A stretch of DNA of 64,000 bases from CADEDV01 sp036383515 (GCA_036383515.1 DASVOE010000008.1:31490-95489); one strand, 5' to 3'; positions 1-7,762 are shown, counted from the stretch's first letter. Made by a program: numbers and translations. Notes: a model not told the origin generated them from the letters alone.

Positions 1-1
1 T

Positions 2-169
2 GGTATCGCAAGAGAGGTTGATGATCCAAACGTAGTGCATATTTTATTTGCTGTTAGTGATATGGCCAGGGCCAAAGCGAGAGTAGGTTCTCCAGAACTG
101 AAAAAACTGATGACAGATGCAGGAGTAGATGGACCGCCCACTATTAATTTTTATAGACTGGTCAGGTAA
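2..169 (+). CDS. C-terminal end of an unidentified protein (5' truncated by the window)
   Basis: An open frame enters from the left edge and stops at TAA 167-169, giving 55 residues that end in NFYRLVR. The segment VVHILFAVSDMARAKARV followed by a polar helix and a short beta strand is compatible with the end of a small dimeric alpha/beta-barrel (ferredoxin-like) domain, but this is only an impression. A strong intrinsic terminator follows 18 nt after the stop, which supports a real gene end. Function unknown. Confidence 0.6.
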   Translation, partial: GIAREVDDPNVVHILFAVSDMARAKARVGSPELKKLMTDAGVDGPPTINFYRLVR

Positions 170-187
170 TTTGTTTTGATCAATATT

Positions 188-230
188 AAATGAGCCACGC
201 TGATCGTTGCAGTGATGGCTCATTTTTTTT
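188..230 (+). terminator. Rho-independent terminator of the first partial gene
   Basis: Arms AAATGAGCC (188-196) and GGCTCATTT (217-225) pair perfectly over 9 bp, and the second arm runs into an 8-nt T tract (223-230). It lies just after the stop at 169. Confidence 0.75.
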
Positions 231-314
231 GCAGACAAGGAGTTGAGATTGATATGATCACTAATTAGTTTGATGCCATTAAGGAAGAGGTTCGACTTTA
301 CGCAAGTCGGTTCT

Positions 315-370
315 ATCCCAGAGGACAAAATCAAGTTTTCCTGATTTTGTCCTTTTTTTTCCGCTGAAAC
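315..370. repeat. 56-bp dispersed repeat, copy A, with a 12-bp inverted repeat
   Basis: Compared with 6575-6630, this stretch matches at 52 of 56 positions without gaps. Its centre is a perfect inverted repeat, AGGACAAAATCA (322-333) and TGATTTTGTCCT (342-353), with an 8-nt loop and then a T tract and ccgctgaaac. Three of the four differences fall in the loop, so the stem is conserved. Each copy abuts a broken reverse-strand reading frame in a different frame, which argues for a non-coding element. It could be a terminator-like REP element or the footprint of an insertion. Confidence 0.65.
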
Positions 371-502
371 ATTTTTGGCAACATAAAAATGGGTGAACAC
401 ATCGGAAAATGCTTCGGGCACTGCAATTCTTTCTTCAAGAATATCCCTTGGACTGCTGCATGAGTTGAGTTGACAACCAGAAGGTACAAAAAACCCATAC
501 AT
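365..502 (-). pseudogene. N-terminal remnant of an AraC-family regulator
   Basis: Read on the minus strand from the ATG at 502, about 46 residues contain VPEAFSDVFTHFYVAKN. I recognise this as the start of the sensor domain found in many Bacteroidota AraC regulators. Homology then appears to stop, and the frame continues through the 56-bp repeat and low-complexity sequence to a stop near 44. No helix-turn-helix half is present. The start lies 8 bp from, and divergent to, the cyclase start at 511, so the remnant probably still carries the cyclase promoter region. A real small gene is possible but unlikely. Confidence 0.45.
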
Positions 503-510
503 TTGAAATC

Positions 511-1605
511 ATGCTTTCTCCCAAAACTAAAAGGAATATTTACCGGATTTTGCCCTTTGCTATTATATGGTTGTTTTTCAGTATTGTTTATACCCTACTT
601 GAAAGGGGTATTGTCGGTCATTTAGATTATTATCCCGCTACGGGAAACCCTTATGATTTTCGTAAGAATATTGTTATTACACCTCTCGTGGCGCTGCTGA
701 CAGGGTTATTGATAGGAACGATTGAAATCTTTTACTTTAATAAACTATTCATTCAAAAAAGTTTCACCAAAAAGATTTTATACAAATCATTTATCTACCT
801 GGCTACCATTATTTCTTTTATTTTAATTGTTTCCGTTACTGCAAACGCTGCACAATTAGGAACCGGAGTATTTAATAAACAGGTTTGGAATAATACCCTG
901 GCATTTTTTACGGACTATTCATTTTTAAGCGTAAGTTTTTTTATGGCAGCCGTTGTACTCGTATCACAATTTTATTCTGAAGTAAGCGGGAACGTGGGAC
1001 ATGGAGTGCTTTACAATTTTTTTACCGGAAAATATCATTCGCCGACTGAGGAAAGGAGAATTTTCATGTTCCTGGATATGAAATCTTCTTCCACCATAGC
1101 GGAAAAATTAGGACACGTTAAATATTTTGAAATGCTCCGGGAATATTATTCTGATTTATCCGGGCCAATCATAAAGTATTCAGGAGAAATTTATCAATAT
1201 GTCGGAGATGAAGTGATAGTATCCTGGACACCTGCTTCCGGACTAAAAAACAATAACTGTATTCACTGCTTTTTTGAAATGAAAGCTGCAATAAGGAAAC
1301 AGTCTGATAAGTACAATAAAAAATTTGGCGTGGTGCCCGAATTTAAAGCAGGTGTTCACCTGGGTCAGGTAACAACCGGAGAAATCGGAGATATAAAAAA
1401 AGAGATAATTTTCACGGGTGATACACTTAACACAACTGCCCGCATACAATCCCTGTGCAATGCGTATAATGCAGATGTACTTATATCGTATGATTTAATC
1501 AACAAACTAACCCTTGGTTCAACATTTCAAATAAAAACATTAGGGGTAAACGAGTTGAAGGGCAAAGATCAAAGGATAGAATTATTTACTATTACTCAAA
1601 CCTGA
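511..1605 (+). CDS. Membrane-bound class III adenylate/guanylate cyclase
   Basis: The 364-residue protein has an N-terminal membrane half, with hydrophobic segments near residues 14-30, 55-72, 92-112 and 135-152, and a C-terminal class III nucleotidyl cyclase domain from about 183. Visible catalytic features are the first metal Asp in FLDMKSS (Asp189), the second in QYVGDEV (Asp233), Lys279 in the purine-selective position of FKAGVHLGQV, and Asn307/Arg311 in GDTLNTTARIQ for transition-state binding. An active enzyme making cAMP or cGMP from ATP or GTP is therefore likely; which one is unclear because the second purine-selecting position is not the usual Asp or Thr. It stands alone, divergent from an AraC remnant. 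Confidence 0.88.
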   Translation: MLSPKTKRNIYRILPFAIIWLFFSIVYTLLERGIVGHLDYYPATGNPYDFRKNIVITPLVALLTGLLIGTIEIFYFNKLFIQKSFTKKILYKSFIYLATIISFILIVSVTANAAQLGTGVFNKQVWNNTLAFFTDYSFLSVSFFMAAVVLVSQFYSEVSGNVGHGVLYNFFTGKYHSPTEERRIFMFLDMKSSSTIAEKLGHVKYFEMLREYYSDLSGPIIKYSGEIYQYVGDEVIVSWTPASGLKNNNCIHCFFEMKAAIRKQSDKYNKKFGVVPEFKAGVHLGQVTTGEIGDIKKEIIFTGDTLNTTARIQSLCNAYNADVLISYDLINKLTLGSTFQIKTLGVNELKGKDQRIELFTITQT

Positions 1606-1726
1606 AAAAGAGTTCGTCATATTGATTGCTTCTTATAAAGTCTAAAGGTTAGTGTTCGATATTCAGGATATAACTTCAGTAGTTCTCGTCACCAACGGCG
1701 TAAAAAATAAAATGATAACAATTAAC

Positions 1727-1763
1727 TGTCGCCTTTTGACTTCAGCAATTCTGAAAGGCGACA
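1727..1763. promoter_or_regulatory. Bulged hairpin ahead of the lipoprotein gene
   Basis: TGTCGCCTTT (1727-1736) pairs perfectly with AAAGGCGACA (1754-1763). The inner segments TCAG and CTGA extend the stem after a 5-nt bulge on the 5' side, leaving a CAATT loop. It ends 16 nt before the next ATG. It could be an mRNA leader structure, the terminator of the cyclase gene (followed only by AAAA, so weak), or a recombination relic. Confidence 0.45.
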
Positions 1764-1779
1764 AAACCAAGCTAGAATA

Positions 1780-2457
1780 ATGAAAAATAATATAATAATA
1801 TTGATTATGGCGACAACGGGACTTTTTTCCTGTAGGCAAGGCAGTAAATCAACGTCAGATACCGTCAATAAAGAAACTTTGAATTCGACAGAAAATGTCC
1901 AAAAACAAAAACCATTGACTAATCATAATGAAAAATATATTGATACTAAATATGAGTATACTGATTCCACAGGCAAGAGCCTCATAATACAGAACAGTTT
2001 TCCAAAAAGTGGAACTCATTACACTGATCCTACTGGTAAGGGATACATTTATGCAGTATTTTGGACTCGGATAGTTAATGAAACAGATAATCCTTGCGAA
2101 TTGACAATTGATTTTCCTGCAGAATTATCTGAGTTGCCGTCTGCCCCGGGTGTTTATTATAGACTCTTTTGTCCTCCCGATACAATGACAATTGATAAAG
2201 AACCACTGTATGATTATGGCCTGACAGGTTTAAAATCTTTTTTGGACAATAGTCTTTCTAAACCATCTTCATTGAAACGGATTATAAGTCCGAAAGAATC
2301 AAGTGCTTTCTATGTCGTAACTCTTTCTAATAAAGGAGTGGGTGGTCCACTTCGAACGGGGTTTACTTTTAAAGACCAAAATATTTTTTATAGAATCAAT
2401 AAAACTGAAATTCATTGTGGCAGAATTAATTTGAAAAAATTGATGTTACGGAAATAA
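1780..2457 (+). CDS. Hypothetical lipoprotein
   Basis: 225 residues. The N-terminus has a hydrophobic signal ending in the lipobox LFSC, with Cys18 as the lipidated residue, followed by a Ser/Thr/Lys-rich linker to about residue 50. The remaining 170 residues look like a beta-rich globular domain (for example GYIYAVFWTRIVNETDNPC) with Cys residues that could form a disulfide. This fits an envelope-anchored protein. I do not recognise a family and no neighbour gives a function. Confidence 0.7.
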   Translation: MKNNIIILIMATTGLFSCRQGSKSTSDTVNKETLNSTENVQKQKPLTNHNEKYIDTKYEYTDSTGKSLIIQNSFPKSGTHYTDPTGKGYIYAVFWTRIVNETDNPCELTIDFPAELSELPSAPGVYYRLFCPPDTMTIDKEPLYDYGLTGLKSFLDNSLSKPSSLKRIISPKESSAFYVVTLSNKGVGGPLRTGFTFKDQNIFYRINKTEIHCGRINLKKLMLRK

Positions 2458-2664
2458 ACATAAAGCCAGCGCACAACATTCGGTTTGACAATATGACGGG
2501 GCCACGAATATATTTTCAACTTTTTGTTCTCTATTCGGCTTCGGCTCCAGCCGACGAATAAAGCCGAGCAATAGAATAAACAATGAACTTTTAGTTATAA
2601 ACTTAGCAGCGGTTACAGGCTGACGGTTTTCAAATGCCGTCACATTCTCCTCTACAGGCAAAAA

Positions 2665-3021
2665 CTATTTATTTAATACTGATTTTCGATATTTTATACC
2701 CCATATTCCCATGGCTTCAATGATACCGTTAAAACTCTTGCCTAATTCGGTAAGCTCATATTCCACCGTAATAGGCTTGGTATTACATACGGTTCGTTTT
2801 ACAAGATGATTCATTTCAAGGTCCTTTAATTCACTGGACAATACCTTTGGAGAAATGTCATTGATATGTTTTTTCAGTTCCAAAAATCGCATCTTTCCAT
2901 TATAGAATAAAGCAGCTACAAGGGAATATTTCCATTTCCCGTTCATAATATCCTGTACATCTTTAACACCAACAACATACTGTAAACAACTCGCTGTCAA
3001 TTGACGCTTTTTCTTTATCAT
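2665..3021 (-). CDS. HxlR-family winged-helix transcriptional regulator
   Basis: 118 residues with the HxlR arrangement: a Cys near the N-terminus (SCLQYVVGVKDV), then GKWKYSLVAALFYNGKMRF, the recognition region ISPKVLSSELKDLE, and the wing VEYELTELGKSF. HxlR proteins are homodimeric repressors or activators, often responding to thiol-reactive or aldehyde stress through Cys residues. It is divergent from an NAD(P)-binding oxidoreductase 120 bp away; in this family such a neighbour is normally the regulated target. The ATG at 3021 sits just below a perfect -7 motif. Confidence 0.9.
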   Translation of the reverse strand: MIKKKRQLTASCLQYVVGVKDVQDIMNGKWKYSLVAALFYNGKMRFLELKKHINDISPKVLSSELKDLEMNHLVKRTVCNTKPITVEYELTELGKSFNGIIEAMGIWGIKYRKSVLNK

Positions 3022-3034
3022 TTTTCACTTTTTG

Positions 3035-3112
3035 CAAAGGTAGTTACCATTCAGTAATTAGTTACCAAAGGGTAATCAATACCAATTGGTAACTACTAAT
3101 CTTTTTACTTTG
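3035..3112. promoter_or_regulatory. HxlR/oxidoreductase divergent promoter with palindromic operators
   Basis: On the minus strand 3042-3035 reads TACCTTTG, a perfect TAnnTTTG -7 element for the HxlR gene, with a TTTG at 3069-3066 as a possible -33. On the plus strand TTACTTTG (3105-3112) is a one-mismatch -7 for the oxidoreductase. Between them lie repeated GGTAA/TTACC half-sites: TTACC AAAG GGTAA (3062-3075) and the perfect 12-bp palindrome TACCAATTGGTA (3080-3091). A single regulator could control both directions from these sites. Confidence 0.65.
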
Positions 3113-3140
3113 GATATTATTAATCAAAAAAAATAAAAAG

Positions 3141-3788
3141 ATGAAAATTGCAGTTATCGGGGCCACAGGATTTATGGGCAACAACATTACGAATGAATTA
3201 ACCAGTAGAAATCATGAAGTGTTGGGCATTTCCAGGGACGCAAAAGTATCGGATAAAAACAACCTGGCTTTTGTTGTTAGTGACGTTTTAAATGTAAATG
3301 AATTAGCCAAAGCCATAAAAGATTATGAGGTGGTGGTGAGTGCTTTTAATCCCGGATGGACGAATCCAAACATTTATAATGATTATCTTAAAGGTGCTCA
3401 ATCCATTCAAAAAGCAGTAAAACTTGCAGGCGTGAAACGATATATTGTGATTGGTGGAGCCGGAAGCTTGTTCGCAGCAGAAGGCATTCAGGTAGTAGAC
3501 ACCGCTAATTTTCCTGCCGAAATAAAACCGGGTGCCACTGCTGCCAGAGACTATTTTAATATCATAAAAGAAGAAAAAGACCTGGATTGGACTGTTTTTA
3601 GCCCGGCTCTTGAAACACACCCGGGAATTACAACAGGTAGAACAGGCAGGTATCGATTAGGAACCGATTATCCTGTTGTCAATGAAGAAGGAAGAAGCAT
3701 TCTATCAGGCGAAGATGTGGCGGTAGTAATTGCAGACGAAATTGAAACTTCCAGGCATCAAAAAAAACGATTTACGGCTGCGTATTAA
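3141..3788 (+). CDS. NAD(P)-binding (NmrA/atypical SDR) oxidoreductase
   Basis: 215 residues starting with a Rossmann fold: IAVIGATGFMGNNI is the GxxGxxG dinucleotide-binding loop, followed by an acidic/basic end of strand 2 (GISRDAKV). The region VVSAFNPGW and VKRYIVIGGAGSL matches NAD(P)H-dependent atypical short-chain dehydrogenases that resemble flavin or quinone reductases. The classical YxxxK catalytic pair is not evident, so it may act as a redox sensor or on a small quinone. It is probably controlled by the divergent HxlR gene. Confidence 0.85.
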   Translation: MKIAVIGATGFMGNNITNELTSRNHEVLGISRDAKVSDKNNLAFVVSDVLNVNELAKAIKDYEVVVSAFNPGWTNPNIYNDYLKGAQSIQKAVKLAGVKRYIVIGGAGSLFAAEGIQVVDTANFPAEIKPGATAARDYFNIIKEEKDLDWTVFSPALETHPGITTGRTGRYRLGTDYPVVNEEGRSILSGEDVAVVIADEIETSRHQKKRFTAAY

Positions 3789-3809
3789 TAATACAAACAA
3801 CAACAATAG

Positions 3810-3824
3810 CTACTGCTAACATTG
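3810..3824 (+). repeat. 15-bp repeat CTACTGCTAACATTG after a stop codon (copy 1)
   Basis: The identical 15-mer occurs again at 5419-5433. Both copies start 22-25 nt after a stop codon, at 3788 and 5394. A looser relative, gcgcacaacattcgg, lies about 14 nt after the stop at 2457. The sequence between the copies is otherwise unrelated. It may be part of an intergenic repeat family; one exact match in 64 kb could be chance. Confidence 0.35.
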
Positions 3825-4063
3825 CATTGGTAAGGAAACTCAGGATCGAAGAATTGCCTCTATAATTTACTAATTGGTATTAAATCCTTAATAATAAAGT
3901 TCGAACTTAGGCCATTCGGGTCTACAAAGGTTCTTTGCACGTAATATTTGCCGATACGAAAAAGCGGCATGAGCTGTGGTGAACACCATCCCTTTTGAAC
4001 TTCACAAAGTGGCGTATATTTATGTTGGCAGCACCAGTTGGATATTACTGATCGCATAGATAA

Positions 4064-4870
4064 ATGCAGAACCATTTCGCAATACCGCAGTCACCCCGGG
4101 TCAAAGACACTGTATGTGTTTTCTGGCAAACGCACAGGCAAAACAATCCTCCGGTAAAAGAGATCATTCTTCCAAAAGGAGTTGTTGAATTTATTTTCAG
4201 TTTTGAAACTCCACAGATTCTTGCAAGGATAAACAATCAAACCTTTAACCTTCCAAGATGCTTTGTAAGGGGGTTCAACACTGTTCCTATTCAATTGCAT
4301 TTGAGCGGCAAGCAAACTTATTTTGGTGTTGTATTACATGCAGCAGCGGCCAGGCATATACTTAAAACTCAACCCGTAGAATTTTTAAATTGCTGTATTG
4401 ATCTGACGTTGGTAGATAGTTATTTTTATTCGCTGTGGAATTGTCTTGGAGAACAAAAAAACTTTGATGACAGGGTAACTATCTTTACCAGGTGGCTTAT
4501 AAACAGGCTTCCATATCTGACAGGCAGGGAGCAGGCGTTTAATAGTTTTTTACATGATCCTATAACTGCCCCTTTATCCGTTTCACACCTGGCAAAACAG
4601 TTTTGTTACTCATCCAAACAACTGTCCCGGAAACTATATGAACTGACCGGGATGAACACAGAGCAGACATTGCTGTATAAAAAATATTTGCAGGCAGTTC
4701 ACCTCATGCATACTTCACAAATGTCACTCACTGAAATTGCTTATAGCTGCCATTTTTCCGACCAGCCTCATTTCATTAAAACATTTAAGACCTTAAGCGA
4801 ACTCACGCCTAACGAATACAGGCAGCGGAAAAGCAATTTGCCGGGACATCTTTTTCAGAATGTCCCTTAA
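4064..4870 (+). CDS. AraC-family transcriptional regulator
   Basis: 268 residues. The N-terminal sensor domain (1-155) has the pattern of DUF6597-type sensors, with LPKGVVEFIFSFE and a Pro/Arg-rich turn. The C-terminal domain (about 165-262) is a typical double helix-turn-helix: LSVSHLAKQFCYSSKQLSRKLYE, then SLTEIAYSCHFSDQPHFIKTFK, ending in LTPNEYRQ. It probably controls the downstream small membrane protein, which has its own -7 element, or itself. The 275 bp upstream (3789-4063) show no other gene I can support. Confidence 0.88.
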   Translation: MQNHFAIPQSPRVKDTVCVFWQTHRQNNPPVKEIILPKGVVEFIFSFETPQILARINNQTFNLPRCFVRGFNTVPIQLHLSGKQTYFGVVLHAAAARHILKTQPVEFLNCCIDLTLVDSYFYSLWNCLGEQKNFDDRVTIFTRWLINRLPYLTGREQAFNSFLHDPITAPLSVSHLAKQFCYSSKQLSRKLYELTGMNTEQTLLYKKYLQAVHLMHTSQMSLTEIAYSCHFSDQPHFIKTFKTLSELTPNEYRQRKSNLPGHLFQNVP

Positions 4871-4897
4871 ATACAATTTTTCTCGTTCCCCGGTTTT

Positions 4898-4905
4898 TAT
4901 TTTTG
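4898..4905 (+). promoter_or_regulatory. Bacteroidota -7 promoter element TATTTTTG
   Basis: A perfect TAnnTTTG motif ends 15 nt before the ATG at 4921, so transcription would begin about 4911. This shows that the TTG at 4903 lies inside the promoter and that 4921 is the real start. Confidence 0.6.
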
Positions 4906-4920
4906 CATTCAAAAAAGAAA

Positions 4921-5394
4921 ATGAAACTATTATTTTTATTCGCCTCCACTGCACTGGCCAGCGGGCTGCTGTTTGCTAACATTTACACTTCGTGGGTCGA
5001 CGCAAGATCATGGGGTGCTGACATTCCCCGATCTATTGAAACAGCAAGGGAGTATTTTAAGACAGTAAATCCTGGAAACTTTTTCAGAATGGTTTCTCCC
5101 GCCAACCAGGTTGTAGCATTGCTCGTGCTGATTTTATTCTGGAAAGTTTCTGCCACTGTCCGAATCTATTTAGGAATGGCATTGGCCATCTATGTATGCG
5201 TTGATCTATTCACTTTCGCCTATTTCTATCCCAGGAATAGTATCATGTTTGAAAAAGGATCATTAACTGATATTGACACACTCAAAAACGCATGGACGGG
5301 GTGGAACACTATAAATTGGTTAAGGTCGTTTGTCATCTTTGCAGGTCTTGTATTTTCCTTTTTGGCTTTGCATAAAATTTATACCGCGAAATAA
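4921..5394 (+). CDS. Small integral membrane protein (possibly DUF1772-like)
   Basis: 157 residues with four predicted membrane segments: near 3-22, 58-78, 82-102 and 132-152. A polar loop after helix 1 contains VDARSW and a later NFFRMVSPANQ. The layout, with an extracytoplasmic loop after helix 1, resembles the anthrone oxygenase-like DUF1772 family, but I cannot confirm this. It follows an AraC gene by 50 bp and has its own promoter. Confidence 0.65.
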   Translation: MKLLFLFASTALASGLLFANIYTSWVDARSWGADIPRSIETAREYFKTVNPGNFFRMVSPANQVVALLVLILFWKVSATVRIYLGMALAIYVCVDLFTFAYFYPRNSIMFEKGSLTDIDTLKNAWTGWNTINWLRSFVIFAGLVFSFLALHKIYTAK

Positions 5395-5418
5395 TATTTT
5401 AATAAAACCGGGTCAGGA

Positions 5419-5433
5419 CTACTGCTAACATTG
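5419..5433 (+). repeat. 15-bp repeat CTACTGCTAACATTG (copy 2)
   Basis: Exact copy of 3810-3824, again shortly after a stop codon. The rest of the 490-bp gene-free stretch 5395-5884 holds the long hairpin at 5605 and AT-rich sequence with no reading frame I can support. Confidence 0.35.
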
Positions 5434-5604
5434 TATTTCTGCCTGCTTCGAATCGTTGAGAAAAACGTTCGGCTTCTTGCAAATAATTCTAACTAAAATA
5501 ATATTGATAAGATGTTGCTTGACAATTTAACTGGTCGTATCATGTCTTGAAGTAGCAGGTTATTTTGTTCGATATTTGTCCTATCGGGATTACAACTATC
5601 CACA

Positions 5605-5644
5605 AATGCCTTTTAAATACCCATTCGGGTATTTAAAAGGCATT
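5605..5644. repeat. Perfect 18-bp inverted repeat with 4-nt loop
   Basis: AATGCCTTTTAAATACCC (5605-5622), loop ATTC, then the exact reverse complement (5627-5644). No T tract follows, so it is not a standard intrinsic terminator, although it could end transcription from either side. It sits alone in a 490-bp gene-free region. It could be a protein-binding palindrome, a recombination site or a structured RNA element. Confidence 0.7.
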
Positions 5645-5884
5645 AATTATTCACTCTCGCTGAAACCCCAACAAGTTCCAAAAAGCTGAAAAAATCGACC
5701 GAGGTAATGGGAAAGATTAGCCCTGAGGAATATTTTTTATAATTAAGCACTTATTATTAATAATGCAGCAACCCGCTCATATTGTCGTATACGTTTTATA
5801 AAGTTTCGTAAATTTAGATTGCGTCGTTTGCGGACAATCCTCCACGAAAAAAAGTTCGATTTTATAAAGTCTAAAATAAAACTT

Positions 5885-6460
5885 ATGAAACGCAATTCTT
5901 TTTTAAAGGTTGGTCTTGCTATTGGTTCCCTTTTTACTACTTCTTTCAACGTTTTTGCAGGATCTAAAACCAAGTACAGGGATGATAAAGGGTTTAAGGT
6001 TGATGCCGGAAAAGACCGGTTTGATAAAAGCATTAGTCCTTTTGAAGGAGACACTTTTTATTGTAAGGTATCAACCAGGGATACTGATGGAGACATGTTT
6101 ATTTTTGAATCAACACGACTAAAAGAAGGTGGTCCCATACTTCATACTCACTACGACACAGATGAGTTTTGGTATGTTTTGCAGGGAGAGTTTCTTATCA
6201 AAGTAGGAGACAAAACCTACAATGCGAAACCCGGTGACCTTGTGTTTGGCCCAAGGATGGTGCCTCACACTTTTGCAAAGATTGGACAAGGAGAAGCGAA
6301 AGTAATGATAGGTCATCAACCCGCTGGTAAAATGGAAGAGTATTTTAAGAAACTCAGTGAAGGTGTCGCCACTAATATGTCGGAAGCTGAAAGAGATAAT
6401 CTTAGAAAGGCACACGGTTTTGAAAAAGTTGGACCTCCGTTAACATATTTAAAACAGTAA
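5885..6460 (+). CDS. Secreted cupin-domain protein
   Basis: 191 residues from the ATG at 5885. An earlier GTG/TTG-type extension would hide the signal peptide, so 5885 is preferred. The signal peptide is about residues 1-25 (ending NVFAG). A single cupin_2 barrel follows: motif 1 HTHYDTDEFWYVLQGEF and motif 2 PGDLVFGPRMVPHTF, with His87, His89, Glu94 and His128 positioned to bind a metal. It is likely periplasmic and may be a dioxygenase-like or isomerase-like enzyme or a binding protein; substrate unknown. It stands alone between repeat-rich spacers. Confidence 0.82.
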   Translation: MKRNSFLKVGLAIGSLFTTSFNVFAGSKTKYRDDKGFKVDAGKDRFDKSISPFEGDTFYCKVSTRDTDGDMFIFESTRLKEGGPILHTHYDTDEFWYVLQGEFLIKVGDKTYNAKPGDLVFGPRMVPHTFAKIGQGEAKVMIGHQPAGKMEEYFKKLSEGVATNMSEAERDNLRKAHGFEKVGPPLTYLKQ

Positions 6461-6574
6461 ATAGATAAACATAAACTACGAATGCGCAATAAATAATTGG
6501 TCGCATACCCGGCCTCCAAATATTTCCGTGTCGATATATTCTGAATAATTTCAGAGTTTGAGACCCTTGGGCCC

Positions 6575-6630
6575 ATCCCAGAGGACAAAATCAAACTTTT
6601 CTGATTTTGTCCTCTTTTTTCCGCTGAAAC
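6575..6630. repeat. 56-bp dispersed repeat, copy B, with a 12-bp inverted repeat
   Basis: Partner of 315-370, with the stem AGGACAAAATCA (6582-6593) and TGATTTTGTCCT (6602-6613). It lies in the 438-bp gene-free stretch 6461-6898. The minus-strand frame beside it (about 6631-6751) may be a decayed gene fragment, but I cannot name it. The remainder of the stretch holds the -7 promoter at 6874. Confidence 0.65.
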
Positions 6631-6873
6631 TCTCGCCAGTATTAAGTGTCAGAGAAAGTTCTTCTTTGTAAGTGGGAGTTCGATATGAATTATTTTCAAA
6701 AATAATTTTTCGGCGGTATTGAAGGCCATTAATAATAGTTAGTGGCTTCAAACTATTTCCTTCTACAGAAATTCATTGATTAAAACACTCGTATTCAACG
6801 CAGCGGTTCTCGCATTCCCGGAGAGGTACGAAGTAAATAACCGATAAATGAACCTACCTGAATGCAACTACAT

Positions 6874-6881
6874 TATTTTTG
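6874..6881 (+). promoter_or_regulatory. Bacteroidota -7 promoter element TATTTTTG
   Basis: Perfect TAnnTTTG motif 17 nt before the TTG at 6899. It places the transcription start near 6888 and so excludes any start codon further upstream for the AraC gene. Confidence 0.6.
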
Positions 6882-6898
6882 TCCTTTAAATAACTCCT

Positions 6899-7762
6899 TT
6901 GTTCAACTTTTACGGCCAGATATCGGGTAACCCCAATTCTTTCCGGCAGTTTAGCTGCAGGGACTCATTGATTACATTATACAATTGCCCGTTGGAAAAT
7001 AAATATGAAGATGTATGGAGCCATCATAATTATATTATCTATGTAATGGAGGGCAGAAAGATATGGCACACGGCACATGGCTCATATGATTTACGTAAAG
7101 GCAGTTGCATGTTTGTAAGAAAAGGGGCATGTATTGTAGAACAGTTTTATGATGCTACTTTTTGCATGGTCTTGTTTTTCCTGCCGGATGAATTTATTTG
7201 TGATGTTTTAAAAAGTAAAGCAACCCCCATTCACAAGCCGGGTAAAAAATATGAACCCTTAATTACCATTGATAACAATTTTACTGTCCAGGCTTTCTTT
7301 CAATCTATGATCTCCTATTTTGACAACAACCGGGATCCGGATCAATCGTTGCTGGAATTAAAATTCAAAGAACTGATATTAACCATTGCAGATAACCCCG
7401 CTAACAGTGAGCTGTTATCTTATTTCGGTTCGTTATTACAGGCACCACAGGCCGTATCGCTGACAAATACAATGGAAGACAATTACTGTTTTAATTTAAA
7501 GCTGGAACAATTCGCTCAATTAAGCAACCGGAGCCTTTCGGCTTTCAAAAGAGATTTTCAAAAACAATACAATACCACCCCGGGAAAATGGTTATTGGAA
7601 AAACGACTCCATCATGCCATGCACTTACTCACCAATGCCGGCAAAACGGTAAGTGAAGCTTCCTACGAAAGTGGTTTTGAAAATTCATCCCATTTCAGCC
7701 GTGTCTTTCGCCAGCATTTCGGAGTTCCTCCCGCATCCGTGAGGCAACAAACTTCAGGTTGA
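6899..7762 (+). CDS. AraC-family transcriptional regulator (TTG start)
   Basis: 287 residues. The N-terminal sensor begins FNFYGQISGNPNSF and contains a cupin-like stretch (IIYVMEGRKIWHTAHG, then LRKGSCMFVRKGA). The C-terminal domain (about 190-283) has both helix-turn-helix units: FNLKLEQFAQLSNRSLSAFK and TVSEASYESGFENSSHFSRV, ending FGVPPASVRQ. The start must be TTG 6899, because an in-frame stop lies at 6887-6889 and the next Met is about codon 50, inside the conserved domain. It sits upstream of a methyltransferase with its own promoter and the efflux operon, which are plausible targets. Confidence 0.87.
   Translation: MFNFYGQISGNPNSFRQFSCRDSLITLYNCPLENKYEDVWSHHNYIIYVMEGRKIWHTAHGSYDLRKGSCMFVRKGACIVEQFYDATFCMVLFFLPDEFICDVLKSKATPIHKPGKKYEPLITIDNNFTVQAFFQSMISYFDNNRDPDQSLLELKFKELILTIADNPANSELLSYFGSLLQAPQAVSLTNTMEDNYCFNLKLEQFAQLSNRSLSAFKRDFQKQYNTTPGKWLLEKRLHHAMHLLTNAGKTVSEASYESGFENSSHFSRVFRQHFGVPPASVRQQTSG

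Noticed and set aside
2446..2661. Minus-strand frame of 71 residues after the HxlR gene
   Set aside because: No ATG start, low-complexity composition, and it covers hairpin-like intergenic sequence such as TGACGG/CCGTCA near 2622.
3860..4075. Minus-strand frame of 71 residues overlapping the AraC start
   Set aside because: No recognisable domain, overlaps the start and upstream region of the AraC gene, and has no promoter motif.
1691..5644. Integron-like cassette array
   Set aside because: The hairpins and repeats between single genes prompted the idea, but the junctions do not fit the attC core consensus and no integron integrase gene is in the window.
5819..5884. N-terminal extension of the cupin protein
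   Set aside because: It would place charged residues before a good signal peptide; the ATG at 5885 gives a normal secreted protein.
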